DNA of 64,000 nt from Gluconobacter kondonii (GTDB lineage: Bacteria; Pseudomonadota; Alphaproteobacteria; Acetobacterales; Acetobacteraceae), in NCBI RefSeq assembly GCF_002723995.1, contig NZ_BEWP01000001.1, positions 372,001 through 436,000 of the forward strand. Direction: 5' to 3'. Each line of letters opens with the position of its first letter. Positions within the stretch are counted from its first letter, which is position 1. Shown here in pieces: positions 1 to 8,429 of this stretch. The notes under the pieces are model-generated. The model made no database searches and was not told the DNA's origin. It worked only from the letters and a program-made list of their open reading frames with translations. Position numbers and translations under genes: made by a program.

Positions 1-317
1 GGCAGCGCGGCGGCAGACGCTTTCGTCGGCGCATCCAGTTCCAGACTGCGGCGGATGGAATTGTCGCCGTCGATCGCTTTCGTCACGCGGTCGCGCAGGT
101 TGAAACTTTTCAGATCCCGGAACTGGTCACGCGCCTCGGACAGATCGGCCTCACGGACCATCTCATCCACATGGGACTGGAACTCCGAGGCCATGCGCCG
201 CATCGCCTTCAGCCCGTTGGACAGGGTGCGGATGGCAACCGGCAGGTCCTTCGGGCGGATGAACACCATCGCCACCACCACGAACAGCGCGATTTCCGAG
301 AAACTGAAGTCAAACAT
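1..317 (-). CDS. tatB: Sec-independent protein translocase TatB (partial, cut by window edge)
   Basis: TatB is a membrane component of the twin-arginine translocase and works with TatC in recognising folded substrates carrying RR signal peptides. The visible N-terminus starts MFDFSFSEIALFVVVAMVFI, a short membrane helix with the family's conserved Glu at residue 8. It is followed by RPKDLP, as in TatB, and an amphipathic charged stretch. About 105 residues are visible and the C-terminus lies beyond base 1. The start is the ATG at 317, 9 nt after the scpB stop, so it is probably co-transcribed with scpAB. No tatA lies between scpB and tatB, although many alphaproteobacteria have one there. At least two proteins in this window (glpQ, amidase) carry Tat-like signals. 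Confidence 0.92.
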   Translation of the reverse strand, partial: MFDFSFSEIALFVVVAMVFIRPKDLPVAIRTLSNGLKAMRRMASEFQSHVDEMVREADLSEARDQFRDLKSFNLRDRVTKAIDGDNSIRRSLELDAPTKASAAAL

Positions 318-326
318 GCGACATTC

Positions 327-926
327 CTAGCCTGTCTGCTCCGTTCCGCCTACGGCAGAACCGTCGGCGGCATCGTCTTCCGCTTCCGTGGAGGCCCGAT
401 CCAGCAGGAAATCTTCCCTCCGCGGCAGAGCGGCGAGATCCGGGAGGGCAAAGCTTTCTAGAAAATGGGCCGTAGTGCCCCACAGAACAGGGCGACCGGG
501 CACCTCCTTACGGCCTTTCGGTGCGATCAGGCTGTCTTCCAGCAGGGCGTCAAGAATGGCCTGTCCGAGCGAAACGCCTCGAATAGCTTCGATTTCTGCG
601 CGAGTGCAGGGTTGGTGATAGGCCACGATCGCCAGCGTTTCCATTGCCCCCCGGCTCAGGCGGCGCGGCTTTTCCACGACTTTTGTCAGAGCCGAAGCAT
701 ATTCGGGGCGGGTGCGGAACTGCCAGCCACCCGCGACCAGCACCATTTCGATGGCATGATCGGCATAGAGTGCGCGGACGGCTTCAATCGCTTCCTCCGT
801 TGCGATGGCAACGGACTGGGCTTTGAGAAGCTCTGCGAGTGCAGACGGTTTGACGGGTTCTGGGCTGGCGAAAACTAGTGCCTCCACAAGGTGGCAGGCC
901 CGATCGAGCATTTCGGAGGCGGTCAT
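327..926 (-). CDS. scpB: Segregation and condensation protein B
   Basis: ScpB is the winged-helix kleisin-associated subunit of the SMC-ScpA-ScpB condensin, which acts in chromosome organisation and segregation. The 199-residue product has the family core: a helical N-terminus (SEMLDRACHLVEALVFASPEP), a winged-helix stretch around AGGWQFRTRPEYA, and the signature METLAIVAYHQPCTRAEIEAIRG around residues 95-118. An open frame extends upstream, but I chose the ATG at 926 because it overlaps the scpA stop by four bases (ATGA), which indicates translational coupling. The acidic, low-complexity C-terminal tail is typical and not informative. Confidence 0.93.
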   Translation of the reverse strand: MTASEMLDRACHLVEALVFASPEPVKPSALAELLKAQSVAIATEEAIEAVRALYADHAIEMVLVAGGWQFRTRPEYASALTKVVEKPRRLSRGAMETLAIVAYHQPCTRAEIEAIRGVSLGQAILDALLEDSLIAPKGRKEVPGRPVLWGTTAHFLESFALPDLAALPRREDFLLDRASTEAEDDAADGSAVGGTEQTG

Positions 927-1681
927 GATGCGGGGCGCCATTCGATGATACCGAAAGCCTCGGGCTGACGCAGTTCCAACGCCCCGCCCTTCGCCATTTC
1001 CAGCCCTGCGAGCAGCGTCCCGGCCAAAGCTGCGTTGCGTCCATAAGGCCCCTCCTCTCCATCCAGTTCGTTCGGGTCGGGCAAAAGGGAGGTCAGGGTG
1101 TGCCAGCCGACCACGCTGTCGGTTCCGAGAAGGCGTTTGAAGCGGGAGAGCGCGTCCTGCACGCTCCAGTAGCGGCGGGCACGGGGAGCATAGACCGTCC
1201 GGCGGCCTGTTCTGCGCCGGGCGGACAGATAGGCCGTAATGAGCGCGGGCATCTCCACACGCAGGCCCGAGCGGTCGATTTCGGTATGGTCCTCGCCCTG
1301 CCCGCGCCGGAATACGTCCAGACCCAGACGAGGCTGTGCGGCCAGCCACTGGGCGGCGGCACGCATCCGTTCAAGTTCGATCAGGCGTTCCTGAAGAAGC
1401 TCAATCGCATCTTCAGCATCCGGGTCTTCATTTTCGGCGGGAAGCAGCAGTTTGGATTTCAGCCATGCGAGCCATGCCGCCATGACGAGCCAGTCGGCCG
1501 CCAGTTCCAGCCGCAGGCTCCGCGCTTCCGCACGAGCCTTGTCCACAACGGCCAGATACTGCTCCACCAGTTGCAGGATGGAGATTTTCGCCAGATCCAC
1601 CTTCTGTTTGCGGGCAAGATCGAGGAGCAGGTCCAGCGGCCCCTCGAACCCGTCAAGCGTCAGATGCAGTGTCTCGCTCAA
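923..1681 (-). CDS. scpA: Segregation and condensation protein A (kleisin)
   Basis: ScpA is the kleisin that bridges the SMC heads and binds ScpB. The product has 252 residues, about the usual size. The N-terminal signature (FEGPLDLLLDLARKQKVDLAKI, residues 12-33) is the SMC-neck-binding region, followed by the conserved helical part with YLAVVDKARAEARSLRLELAADWLVMAAWLAWLKSKLLLP. The C-terminal winged-helix part binds the SMC cap. It ends in a 4-base overlap with scpB, and its start lies 10 nt after the stop of the SPOR-domain gene, so the whole block is probably one transcript. Confidence 0.94.
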   Translation of the reverse strand: MSETLHLTLDGFEGPLDLLLDLARKQKVDLAKISILQLVEQYLAVVDKARAEARSLRLELAADWLVMAAWLAWLKSKLLLPAENEDPDAEDAIELLQERLIELERMRAAAQWLAAQPRLGLDVFRRGQGEDHTEIDRSGLRVEMPALITAYLSARRRTGRRTVYAPRARRYWSVQDALSRFKRLLGTDSVVGWHTLTSLLPDPNELDGEEGPYGRNAALAGTLLAGLEMAKGGALELRQPEAFGIIEWRPAS

Positions 1682-1691
1682 ACGCCAGCGC

Positions 1692-2834
1692 TCAGAACTG
1701 GGCTGGCGTACAGGCGACGGACTGCGCGTGCAGCTTCACACAATAGGCCCGCGCGGCTTTCAGATCCGCAAATCCGCCGATCCGCAGACGCACGAACGTA
1801 TGGTCGCCACGCGTGGTCTTCTCAAACAGCGGCGTATGCCCGGCGAGCAGGGCCGGAGCCTGATGGCGCAGACTGTCCCACTCCTTGCGGGCTGCGGCCT
1901 CACTGTCGAGCGCGCCGAGCTGCACTTCATGCGAACCGGCCGGGGCATCCGCCTTGGAGACCGTTTTTTCGGGAGTAGCGGCCTTTGGTGGCGCGACGCT
2001 CTCGGGTTCCGGCACAGGAGCGGGAAGCGGCTTTTCCACGGGGCGGGCCGCGTGATGGACGGGCGCTTCTTCTTTTTTCAGTGCCTCTTTTTGAGCTTCA
2101 GCCGGGGCATTGGCAGCAGCGCCCGTCGGGGCAGCAGGCTGAATTTGTGGCTTTTCCGCTGCCGTCGCAGGCGGTACCGCGGGCTGAGGCTGTTCGGGGG
2201 CGGCAGATGCGGTTGCGTCAGGACTGTTCGCAGGAGCGGTCGGAGCCGGAGCATTTCCCGGAGTTGCGGGAGGTACGGCTGTGTCCGACGTTGCGTCCGT
2301 CTTTGCAGGGTCCTGCGTTGGCGCGCCCGGAGGCACGCCGTACTGACGGGCCAGCGCCTTCGTATCGGGCTGCTCGGGGCCGGGCGCGAGATGTGCTTCG
2401 CCATTGCCAGTCATGTCGGTTTCCCCGCCATCACCGCTCATGATCTGCATGCCACCCGGATCGGCGGGACGGTCCTTCACGGGGCCGGGAGGCGGGCCGA
2501 TAATGGGAATGCCGCCGTGATGGGTTCCCATGAGAGACCAGCCACCGACCGCCAACATCAGCACGACGCCGATACCCACCGCGCCGCCGACCAGCTTGCG
2601 CGTTGCGGGATCATTACCTAGCAGGGACGTCAGGCGCCCTGCCCCAGCAGCATTCACAGGCGTAGCCGGACGACGGCGCGGAGCGGGTTCGTCGTCGTAA
2701 TCGTTGCTCATACGCTCGCGCTCGAAACGCGGCTGCGGACGCGGGCCCGGTGTCGGACCGGAGGGTTGTTTCGGAGGGCGGCCATAATCGCCGGGGTCGG
2801 CGTTTCCGCGTCCCTGATCGTTTTCCGGGCTCAT
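1692..2834 (-). CDS. SPOR-domain membrane protein
   Basis: The 380-residue protein has a cytoplasmic N-terminus rich in Pro and Arg, one membrane helix (KLVGGAVGIGVVLMLAVGGW, about residues 86-105), a long Pro/Ala-rich periplasmic linker and a C-terminal SPOR domain (from about SHEVQLGALDSEAAARKEW to the end). SPOR domains bind peptidoglycan stripped of stem peptides at division sites, so a role at the septum is likely. The start at 2834 makes a 4-base ATGA overlap with the argS stop. In many alphaproteobacteria a SPOR gene sits between argS and nagZ-scpAB; here it runs straight into scpA. The exact cell-wall role is inferred from the domain only. Confidence 0.85.
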   Translation of the reverse strand: MSPENDQGRGNADPGDYGRPPKQPSGPTPGPRPQPRFERERMSNDYDDEPAPRRRPATPVNAAGAGRLTSLLGNDPATRKLVGGAVGIGVVLMLAVGGWSLMGTHHGGIPIIGPPPGPVKDRPADPGGMQIMSGDGGETDMTGNGEAHLAPGPEQPDTKALARQYGVPPGAPTQDPAKTDATSDTAVPPATPGNAPAPTAPANSPDATASAAPEQPQPAVPPATAAEKPQIQPAAPTGAAANAPAEAQKEALKKEEAPVHHAARPVEKPLPAPVPEPESVAPPKAATPEKTVSKADAPAGSHEVQLGALDSEAAARKEWDSLRHQAPALLAGHTPLFEKTTRGDHTFVRLRIGGFADLKAARAYCVKLHAQSVACTPAQF

Positions 2835-4639
2835 CGCATTTCTTCCACTGGCACGACGCCGAGAATGGTGAGGGCACAACGCAGCGTTCCCGCAATCGCC
2901 GAGACCAGCGCCAGCTTGGCAAGGCTGGTTGCGCGGTCGTTCTCGTGCAGGAAGCGCAGGGTGGTGTCTTCGCGACCCCGGTTCCACAGGGCATGGAAGT
3001 CGGAGGCCAGATCAATGCAATAGGTCGCGATGCGGTGCGGCTCACGGGCCGTAGCTGCGGCTTCGACACTGCGCGGGAAAGCCGCCAGACGACGCAGGAC
3101 GGCCAGTTCGACGTCCGAAGACAGGTTGGACAAATCGGCTTCGCACAATGCTTCCGGCGTCACAGCATCCGCGCCAAACATCGTCTCGGCCGAACGCAGA
3201 ACCGAGCGACAGCGGGCATGGGCATACTGGACGTAGAACACCGGGTTATCGCGTGTCTGGGCGACGACAGCATCCAGATCGAACTCCATCTGCGCGTCGG
3301 CCTTGCGGGTCAGCATCGTGAAGCGCACGGCGTCCTTGCCCACTTCGTCGAGCAGGTCGCGCAGGGTCACGAACGTACCGGCGCGCTTGGACATCTTCAC
3401 CGGTTCGCCGTTTTTCACGACGCGGACGATCTGGCACATCACGACTTCAAAGCCGGTCTTGCCATCCGTCAGGGCCGAAATCGCGGCGCGCATGCGGGAA
3501 ACGTACCCGCCGTGATCGGCGCCGAGGACGTCAATCAGGACGTCAGCATTCTCGGCTTTCTGGGCGTGATAGCCAATATCGTTGGCGAAATAGGTGTTGG
3601 TGCCGTCGGATTTGCGGAGTGCGCGGTCCTGATCGTCGCCAAATTCGGTGGAGCGGAAGAGCGTCTGCGGGCGGGCTTCCCAGTCTTCCGGCATCTTGCC
3701 CTTCGGCGGCTCCAGCACGCCCTCATAGAGCAGGCCCTTGCTGTCGAGCCTGGCGATCGCGGCATCGACACGACCGCTAGCCAACGTCTCGGCTTCACTG
3801 GCGAAGACTTCGTGCGAGATACCGAGGGCTTCCAGATCCTCGCGGATGGCGGCCACCATCTGCGTCAGGGCTTCACGACGCACGGTCTCGAACCACACGG
3901 ACGGATCCGCAGGACCACCTTCGGCATTGGCGAGCGAACGTCCGTGCGTTGAGGCAATGCTTTGGGCGACCGGGATCAGGTACTCGCCCTGATATTGCAG
4001 ACCGTTCGGAGTCAGCGGGCCGAAATCATCTGCGGAAATGTCCGTGCCGATGGCCTGAAGGTAGCGCCAGTATGTGGCCCATGTCAGGGCGACGACCTGC
4101 GTTCCGGCATCGTTGATATAGTATTCGCGCGTCACCGGGCTGCCTGCGGCTTCGAGCAGGTTGGCCAGCGCATCACCCACCACCGCACCACGGCAATGAC
4201 CGACATGCATCGGGCCGGTCGGGTTGGCGGAGACGTATTCCACGTTCACGCGCGTTCCCTGCCCCATCGTGGAGCGGCCGTAGCGGTCGCCCGCCTTGAG
4301 AACGGAGACGGCCACGCCCTGAAGGACTTCGGGCTTGAGCGTCAGGTTCACAAAGCCCGGACCGGCGGCTTCGGCCTTCGCGATCCCCGGCAGCTCGGAG
4401 AGTTTCGCGACCAGTTCGGCAGCAATATCGACGGGTTTGCGGCGCGCGGGCTTGGCGGCCAGCATCGCGGCATTCGTCGCCATATCGCCGTGAGACGGGT
4501 CGCGCGTGGGGGTCAGGTCGACGCGCTGCACCACTTCTTCCGGCAGGCCGGGGACGACCGATCGCAGAGCATCGCACACCTGAACTCGGGTGCGGGCAAA
4601 GAGACAGTCAGTCGTAAGGGTCGTGGTGTCAGCGGCCAT
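2831..4639 (-). CDS. argS: Arginyl-tRNA synthetase
   Basis: This class I synthetase charges tRNA-Arg with arginine in the cytoplasm. The product has 602 residues. It carries the HIGH-type signature HVGH at residues 145-148, following VEYVSANPTGPM, and KMSKR at residues 415-419. The N-terminal Arg-specific additional domain and the C-terminal helical anticodon-binding domain (DALRS type) are both present. I prefer the ATG at 4639, with AGGA about 10 nt upstream, over a TTG at 4669 that has no visible Shine-Dalgarno. The 3' end overlaps the SPOR gene by 4 bases, and dgt lies 43 nt upstream. Confidence 0.97.
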   Translation of the reverse strand: MAADTTTLTTDCLFARTRVQVCDALRSVVPGLPEEVVQRVDLTPTRDPSHGDMATNAAMLAAKPARRKPVDIAAELVAKLSELPGIAKAEAAGPGFVNLTLKPEVLQGVAVSVLKAGDRYGRSTMGQGTRVNVEYVSANPTGPMHVGHCRGAVVGDALANLLEAAGSPVTREYYINDAGTQVVALTWATYWRYLQAIGTDISADDFGPLTPNGLQYQGEYLIPVAQSIASTHGRSLANAEGGPADPSVWFETVRREALTQMVAAIREDLEALGISHEVFASEAETLASGRVDAAIARLDSKGLLYEGVLEPPKGKMPEDWEARPQTLFRSTEFGDDQDRALRKSDGTNTYFANDIGYHAQKAENADVLIDVLGADHGGYVSRMRAAISALTDGKTGFEVVMCQIVRVVKNGEPVKMSKRAGTFVTLRDLLDEVGKDAVRFTMLTRKADAQMEFDLDAVVAQTRDNPVFYVQYAHARCRSVLRSAETMFGADAVTPEALCEADLSNLSSDVELAVLRRLAAFPRSVEAAATAREPHRIATYCIDLASDFHALWNRGREDTTLRFLHENDRATSLAKLALVSAIAGTLRCALTILGVVPVEEMR

Positions 4640-4682
4640 TTCAGCTCGATTCCTGTAACGCGTCTTCAAATCAGAGGCTCTA

Positions 4683-5858
4683 TCAGCCCAGCACGGAGAG
4701 GTCCGTCAACCGTCGATGTTCTTCCATCGCGAAACGATCGGTCATTCCGGCAATATAATCGGCCACCAGACGCCTGCGCTGCACGTCATCGGCGGCTTTC
4801 GCACGGCCCCGCAGCGGATCGGGCAGAAGACCGGGATCTTCGGACAGGATATCGAAAATTTCGCGCACGGCGATCTTGGCTTTCCGCGCCATGCGGTTGA
4901 CGCGCCAGTGCCGGTACATGCGGGCATAGAGGAACTTGCGGATGGCCTTGTTGGCTTCCCGCATTTCCGGACTGAACGCCACGACGGGATATCCGGCATG
5001 GCGAATGTCGTCGGCGGACTGCGGATTGAGCGCTTCGAGGTTGCGGCGCGTCTGGTCCGTGAGGTCCGTGGCGAGCTGGTTGATGACGACGCGGATGGTT
5101 TCATGACGCACGCGCTGCGCCTGATCGGAGGCTTCGCGCCCGATCAGGCGTTCCATCTCGCGCGACCGGCGCAGGGCGTCTCCGACCAACGGCAGGTCTT
5201 CGATGTCCTCGAAGGACAGCAGCCCGGCCCGCAGACCGTCATCAAGGTCGTGGCCGTGATAGGCGATGTCGTCCGACATGGCGGCTACCTGCGCTTCTGC
5301 GGACGCATAGCTTTGCAGATCCAGATGATGTTTCGCGTCGTATTCCGCGAAATAGGGCGTCGGACGTTTGACGGGGCCATTATGCTTGGCCAGTCCCTCC
5401 AGCGCTTCCCATGTCAGGTTCAGGCCATCAAAGGCGTGGTACCGGGCTTCGAGCGCGGTTACGAGCCGCAGGGACTGGGTATTGTGATCGAAACCGCCCC
5501 AGTCCTTCATCGCGAGCGCGAGGGCGTCTTCCCCGGCATGGCCGAACGGCGTGTGACCGAGATCATGGGCAAGCGCCACGGTTTCGGTCAGATCTTCGTT
5601 AAGGTCCAGATTACGGGCGATGGAACGGGCGATCTGCGCGACTTCGAGCGAGTGCGTCAGACGCGTGCGGAAAAAATCGCCTTCGTGATTGATAAAGACC
5701 TGTGTCTTGTATTGCAGGGTGCGAAAGCCTGCGGAATGCAGCACACGGTCACGGTCACGCTGCCAGGGCGAGCGGACCGGGCTTTCCACTTCAGGGTAGA
5801 GTCGGCCTCTGAAATCCGTAGGGGAGCCGGAATCCTGTACCGCGTAGATCGCTACCAT
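4683..5858 (-). CDS. dgt: dGTPase-like HD-domain triphosphohydrolase
   Basis: Dgt-family enzymes hydrolyse dNTPs to deoxynucleosides and triphosphate. The HD metal site is visible: the RLTHSLEVAQIA helix (about residues 66-77) and LAHDLGHTPFGHAGE (about residues 96-110) with the paired His-Asp, then the long helical C-terminal half. About 391 residues fits the deoxyguanosinetriphosphate triphosphohydrolase-like group of alphaproteobacteria rather than the 500-residue E. coli Dgt. The start could be the ATG at 5858 or an adjacent TTG at 5861; AGGA lies upstream of both. It heads the argS-SPOR-scpAB-tatB block and is divergent from erpA. Confidence 0.9.
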   Translation of the reverse strand: MVAIYAVQDSGSPTDFRGRLYPEVESPVRSPWQRDRDRVLHSAGFRTLQYKTQVFINHEGDFFRTRLTHSLEVAQIARSIARNLDLNEDLTETVALAHDLGHTPFGHAGEDALALAMKDWGGFDHNTQSLRLVTALEARYHAFDGLNLTWEALEGLAKHNGPVKRPTPYFAEYDAKHHLDLQSYASAEAQVAAMSDDIAYHGHDLDDGLRAGLLSFEDIEDLPLVGDALRRSREMERLIGREASDQAQRVRHETIRVVINQLATDLTDQTRRNLEALNPQSADDIRHAGYPVVAFSPEMREANKAIRKFLYARMYRHWRVNRMARKAKIAVREIFDILSEDPGLLPDPLRGRAKAADDVQRRRLVADYIAGMTDRFAMEEHRRLTDLSVLG

Positions 5859-6048
5859 CAAGACATGTCCTGCGTGAGCCGTCGGGCCGGGAGAGCGCCG
5901 TTTCGGGCGGCTTACGGGGCCATTCTACGCCAGCATCGTGCCGGTGCAAGCGTGGCCCCTCTGCCCTTCCCCTTTGCTCTGGGGCGCGCTCTGGCCATAT
6001 AATCAGGACCGCAGTTGTCTTTTCAGAAGAGTCCGGGAACCAGAACCC

Positions 6049-6393
6049 ATGTCCGACACCGTGCCTTTCAGCGTTTCCGCCAGTGCGGCCGCTCGCATCA
6101 AGGAGATCATTGCAGCGCAACCCGAACCCGACGGGCTCGCACTGCGCGTTGCGGTGCTGGCCGGAGGCTGCAACGGATTTCAGTATCAGTTCAAACTGGA
6201 GCGCGATCAGGCCGCGGATGATGTCGTCATCGAACGGGACGGCGCGCGCGTGTTCGTGGATACGACCAGCCTCGACCTGCTGGAAAACGCGGAACTGGAA
6301 TTCGTGGACAAGCTGATGGGCGCCCATTTCACGGTCACGAACCCCAATGCGGCCTCGTCCTGTGGCTGTGGCACCAGCTTTTCGCTAGCCTGA
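6049..6393 (+). CDS. erpA: Iron-sulfur cluster insertion protein ErpA (A-type carrier)
   Basis: A-type carriers receive Fe-S clusters from the scaffold and pass them to apo-enzymes. The 114-residue product has the three conserved cysteines: Cys41 in the GGCNGF motif and Cys105/Cys107 in the C-terminal SCGCGTSF motif. The start is the ATG at 6049, which gives the usual length; the frame is open further upstream, but family homology starts just after this ATG. It is divergent from dgt and only 4 nt before xth, an arrangement common in alphaproteobacteria. ErpA and IscA cannot be separated by motif alone; ErpA is favoured by context. Confidence 0.9.
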   Translation: MSDTVPFSVSASAAARIKEIIAAQPEPDGLALRVAVLAGGCNGFQYQFKLERDQAADDVVIERDGARVFVDTTSLDLLENAELEFVDKLMGAHFTVTNPNAASSCGCGTSFSLA

Positions 6394-6397
6394 GTTC

Positions 6398-7174
6398 ATG
6401 AGCAATACGCCGTTTACCTTCGCAAGCTGGAACATCAATTCCATCCGCGCCCGCGCCCATCATGTTCAGGACTGGCTGGAACGCCATCCGGACTGCGATC
6501 TGCTGTGCCTTCAGGAGATCAAATGCGAGGACAGCCAGTTCCCGGCCGCGTTCGCAGAAGCCGGACTGCATGTCGCGACCTCGGGGCAGAAAGCCTATAA
6601 TGGCGTGGCCCTGATCGGGCGTCGGCCCTTTACAGTGACGCACCACACACTTCCGGGCTTCGAGCATCCATCTGCCCGTTATATCGAGGCGGAACTCGAC
6701 GGCATCACGATCGGCAATCTGTATCTGCCCAATGGCAATTCCGGCGGCGAGGACGGTTACGCTACCAAGCTGGCGTTTTTTGATGCTCTTGCGGAGCGCG
6801 CGGGTGTTCTGCTGGAAGCTGAGAAACCGTTTGCGTTCATCGGCGATTTCAATGTCTGCCCGACGGGCGAGGATCTGGCGCCCGGCGCGCTGTCGCAGGA
6901 TGATGCGCTGGTCCGTCCTGAAACCCGTGCGGCGTTCCGCAGGCTGGAATGGATGGGGCTGACGGATGCCCTCCGAGCCCTGCGCCCTGCGGGCCGGCAT
7001 TACACGTTCTGGGATTATCAGGCGGCGGCCTTCCAGCGGAACTCAGGGCTGCGGATCGACCATGCGCTTCTGTCTCCCCGCCTGGCCGAGCGCCTGACAG
7101 CTTTCGTGATCGACCGGGACGAGCGGGCGAAGGAAAAGGCCTCCGATCACGTCCCGGTTCTCGTTACCATCTAA
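6398..7174 (+). CDS. xth: Exodeoxyribonuclease III
   Basis: This is an apurinic/apyrimidinic endonuclease and 3'-5' exonuclease of base excision repair. The 258-residue protein shows the endonuclease/exonuclease/phosphatase fold: FASWNINSIRAR at the N-terminus, the metal-binding Glu in CLQEIKCED (about residue 41), the catalytic region IGDFNVCP (about residues 147-154), and the terminal SDHVPVLV with the catalytic Asp-His. It starts 4 nt after erpA, probably in the same transcript. A GC-rich hairpin follows the stop. Confidence 0.96.
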   Translation: MSNTPFTFASWNINSIRARAHHVQDWLERHPDCDLLCLQEIKCEDSQFPAAFAEAGLHVATSGQKAYNGVALIGRRPFTVTHHTLPGFEHPSARYIEAELDGITIGNLYLPNGNSGGEDGYATKLAFFDALAERAGVLLEAEKPFAFIGDFNVCPTGEDLAPGALSQDDALVRPETRAAFRRLEWMGLTDALRALRPAGRHYTFWDYQAAAFQRNSGLRIDHALLSPRLAERLTAFVIDRDERAKEKASDHVPVLVTI

Positions 7175-7179
7175 AGATG

Positions 7180-7204
7180 CAAGGGGAATGCGTCACTCCC
7201 CTTG
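7180..7204 (+). terminator. Possible hairpin terminator after xth
   Basis: An 8-bp perfect stem (CAAGGGGA / TCCCCTTG, 7180-7187 with 7197-7204) begins 5 nt after the xth stop. It lacks a clear T-run, so the terminator call is weak. It lies between convergent genes. Confidence 0.4.
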
Positions 7205-7211
7205 TACCCCC

Positions 7212-7484
7212 TCATGCATGTCGCAGATTGGGTTTTCTGCTCAGATGGCCCGGCTGCCACTGATACCCGTTACCGCTCCAGCGCCAGTAGCCAGGCACCC
7301 AGTGCAGGTCTCCGCGATGGGGCGGGATCGTCTCCGGCAACGTATGCGGAGGCGGCGGCGGCTGTCGGTATGGGCCGCTGTAGGGCACAAACTGGGCATG
7401 GGCTGTTCCCGACATCGGCGCAATCGCCATCGTACCTGCAAACAGGGCGGAAACAGCCAAGATCCCTGACAGATGTTTCAGCAT
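7212..7484 (-). CDS. Small exported YXWGXW-type protein
   Basis: This 90-residue protein has a clear Sec signal peptide (MLKHLSGILAVSALFAGTMA, cleavage near TAHA-Q). A Pro-rich stretch follows, then a C-terminal aromatic repeat, WVPGYWRWSGNGYQWQPGHL, resembling the YXWGXW repeat found in small exported proteobacterial proteins of unknown function. I chose the ATG at 7484 because GGAGA lies just upstream and it directly precedes the signal peptide; the longer frame adds an unlikely charged N-terminus. It stands alone, convergent with xth. Function unknown. Confidence 0.75.
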   Translation of the reverse strand: MLKHLSGILAVSALFAGTMAIAPMSGTAHAQFVPYSGPYRQPPPPPHTLPETIPPHRGDLHWVPGYWRWSGNGYQWQPGHLSRKPNLRHA

Positions 7485-7824
7485 CAAGCTCTCCTTTCCA
7501 TGACGCCTTGTCACGGAAAGATGATGACGGGAGCGTCTTGGCGCAGCTGAGGCGCATCTGTGGCGGAATCCGGGCAGATCATGATTTTGTGTTGCATGTA
7601 CGATGCCTTTCCCTACGCCTGTAACGGAAAGATACAGAAGTTGATGCGTGATTTAAAAGACACAGAATCATTATGAAATTTATTTTTAGCCCTTGAATTT
7701 GATTATATTATATTGACCGTGCCTTTTAAGGCACATCATTCGATGCTCCGCCACATCTTGCACACCTCCTTCATGCGCCAGTACCGCAGACCCTCGTATC
7801 GCTTTTTTTGTTGAGGGTTTATCG
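7485..7824. other. AT-rich intergenic region with a short inverted repeat
   Basis: About 340 bases without a supported gene lie between the two divergent small exported-protein genes. The part around 7640-7720 is much richer in A and T than its surroundings and probably holds promoters. A perfect 7-bp inverted repeat with a 2-nt spacer (GTGCCTT, TT, AAGGCAC at 7719-7734) could be an operator or a small hairpin. I cannot assign a specific promoter. Confidence 0.5.
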
Positions 7825-8343
7825 ATGGCTGTTGCGCGGCCTCTCTCGCTTGCATCTTTGGGCCCATCCTGCCTTCTGCGGGCCGTCCGCACAGAGTGGC
7901 GACTTGCGGTCTGTATCCTTGGCAGTGTCTGGACTGCCCCGCTTCGCGCCCAGGCCCCCGCCTATTTCATGCCCGCACATCATACCGCACGGACACCTTC
8001 TCTGAACGCCCTCAGAACCCCTGCGCTGCTGAACAGCATGACAGGTCGATCCGCATCAGGCGGATTAAGCTTTGACCAGACAGGAACGTCCCCCGTGGTG
8101 CGACGGGAATGGATGAAGCTGGATCTATCGAACCTCTCGAAGATCGGCCCTCTGGATGTCGAACGCGCGACACAGTCACCGCTGATGGAAGAAAAAGGCG
8201 TGACGACGACTTTCGCCTACCCGTTGAAATCGCTTCCGGGCGTGGACCTGACGGCGAGTTTCTTCGGAGGACATCGCGACACCATTCAGGGTGCCGCAGG
8301 CGGGAGTGCAGCCGTCACAGGGGGCATCCGAGTGCATTGGTAA
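7825..8343 (+). CDS. Hypothetical exported protein
   Basis: I do not recognise this 172-residue protein. The N-terminus has a basic/hydrophobic stretch (about residues 25-43, RLAVCILGSVWTAPLRAQA) that could be a signal peptide ending AQA, although it is preceded by an unusually long leader. The body has no recognisable domain. The last 40 residues (VDLTASFFGG...VTGGIRVHW) alternate hydrophobic residues and end in Trp, which resembles the closing strand of an outer-membrane beta protein; that reading is speculative. A weak GAGGG lies 8 nt upstream of the ATG. The gene ends just before the aspS terminator and is convergent with aspS. Confidence 0.55.
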   Translation: MAVARPLSLASLGPSCLLRAVRTEWRLAVCILGSVWTAPLRAQAPAYFMPAHHTARTPSLNALRTPALLNSMTGRSASGGLSFDQTGTSPVVRREWMKLDLSNLSKIGPLDVERATQSPLMEEKGVTTTFAYPLKSLPGVDLTASFFGGHRDTIQGAAGGSAAVTGGIRVHW

Positions 8344-8364
8344 GTGTACGAACACACATGGCGC

Positions 8365-8400
8365 AAAAAAACCGGCACCTCCCGTTAAGGAGATGCCGGT
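8365..8400 (-). terminator. Rho-independent terminator of aspS
   Basis: On the minus strand, 12-nt arms (8389-8400 and 8371-8382) pair with one mismatch and are followed by seven T residues (A-run 8365-8371 on plus). It starts 30 nt after the aspS stop. Confidence 0.85.
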
Positions 8401-8429
8401 CAGCAGAAGCAGGGAACTCTGTCTCGGGC

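Noticed and set aside
1692-2987. Longer SPOR protein starting inside argS
   Set aside because: The extra 51 codons lie within the argS frame and lack homology; the ATG at 2834 with the 4-base overlap explains the start better.
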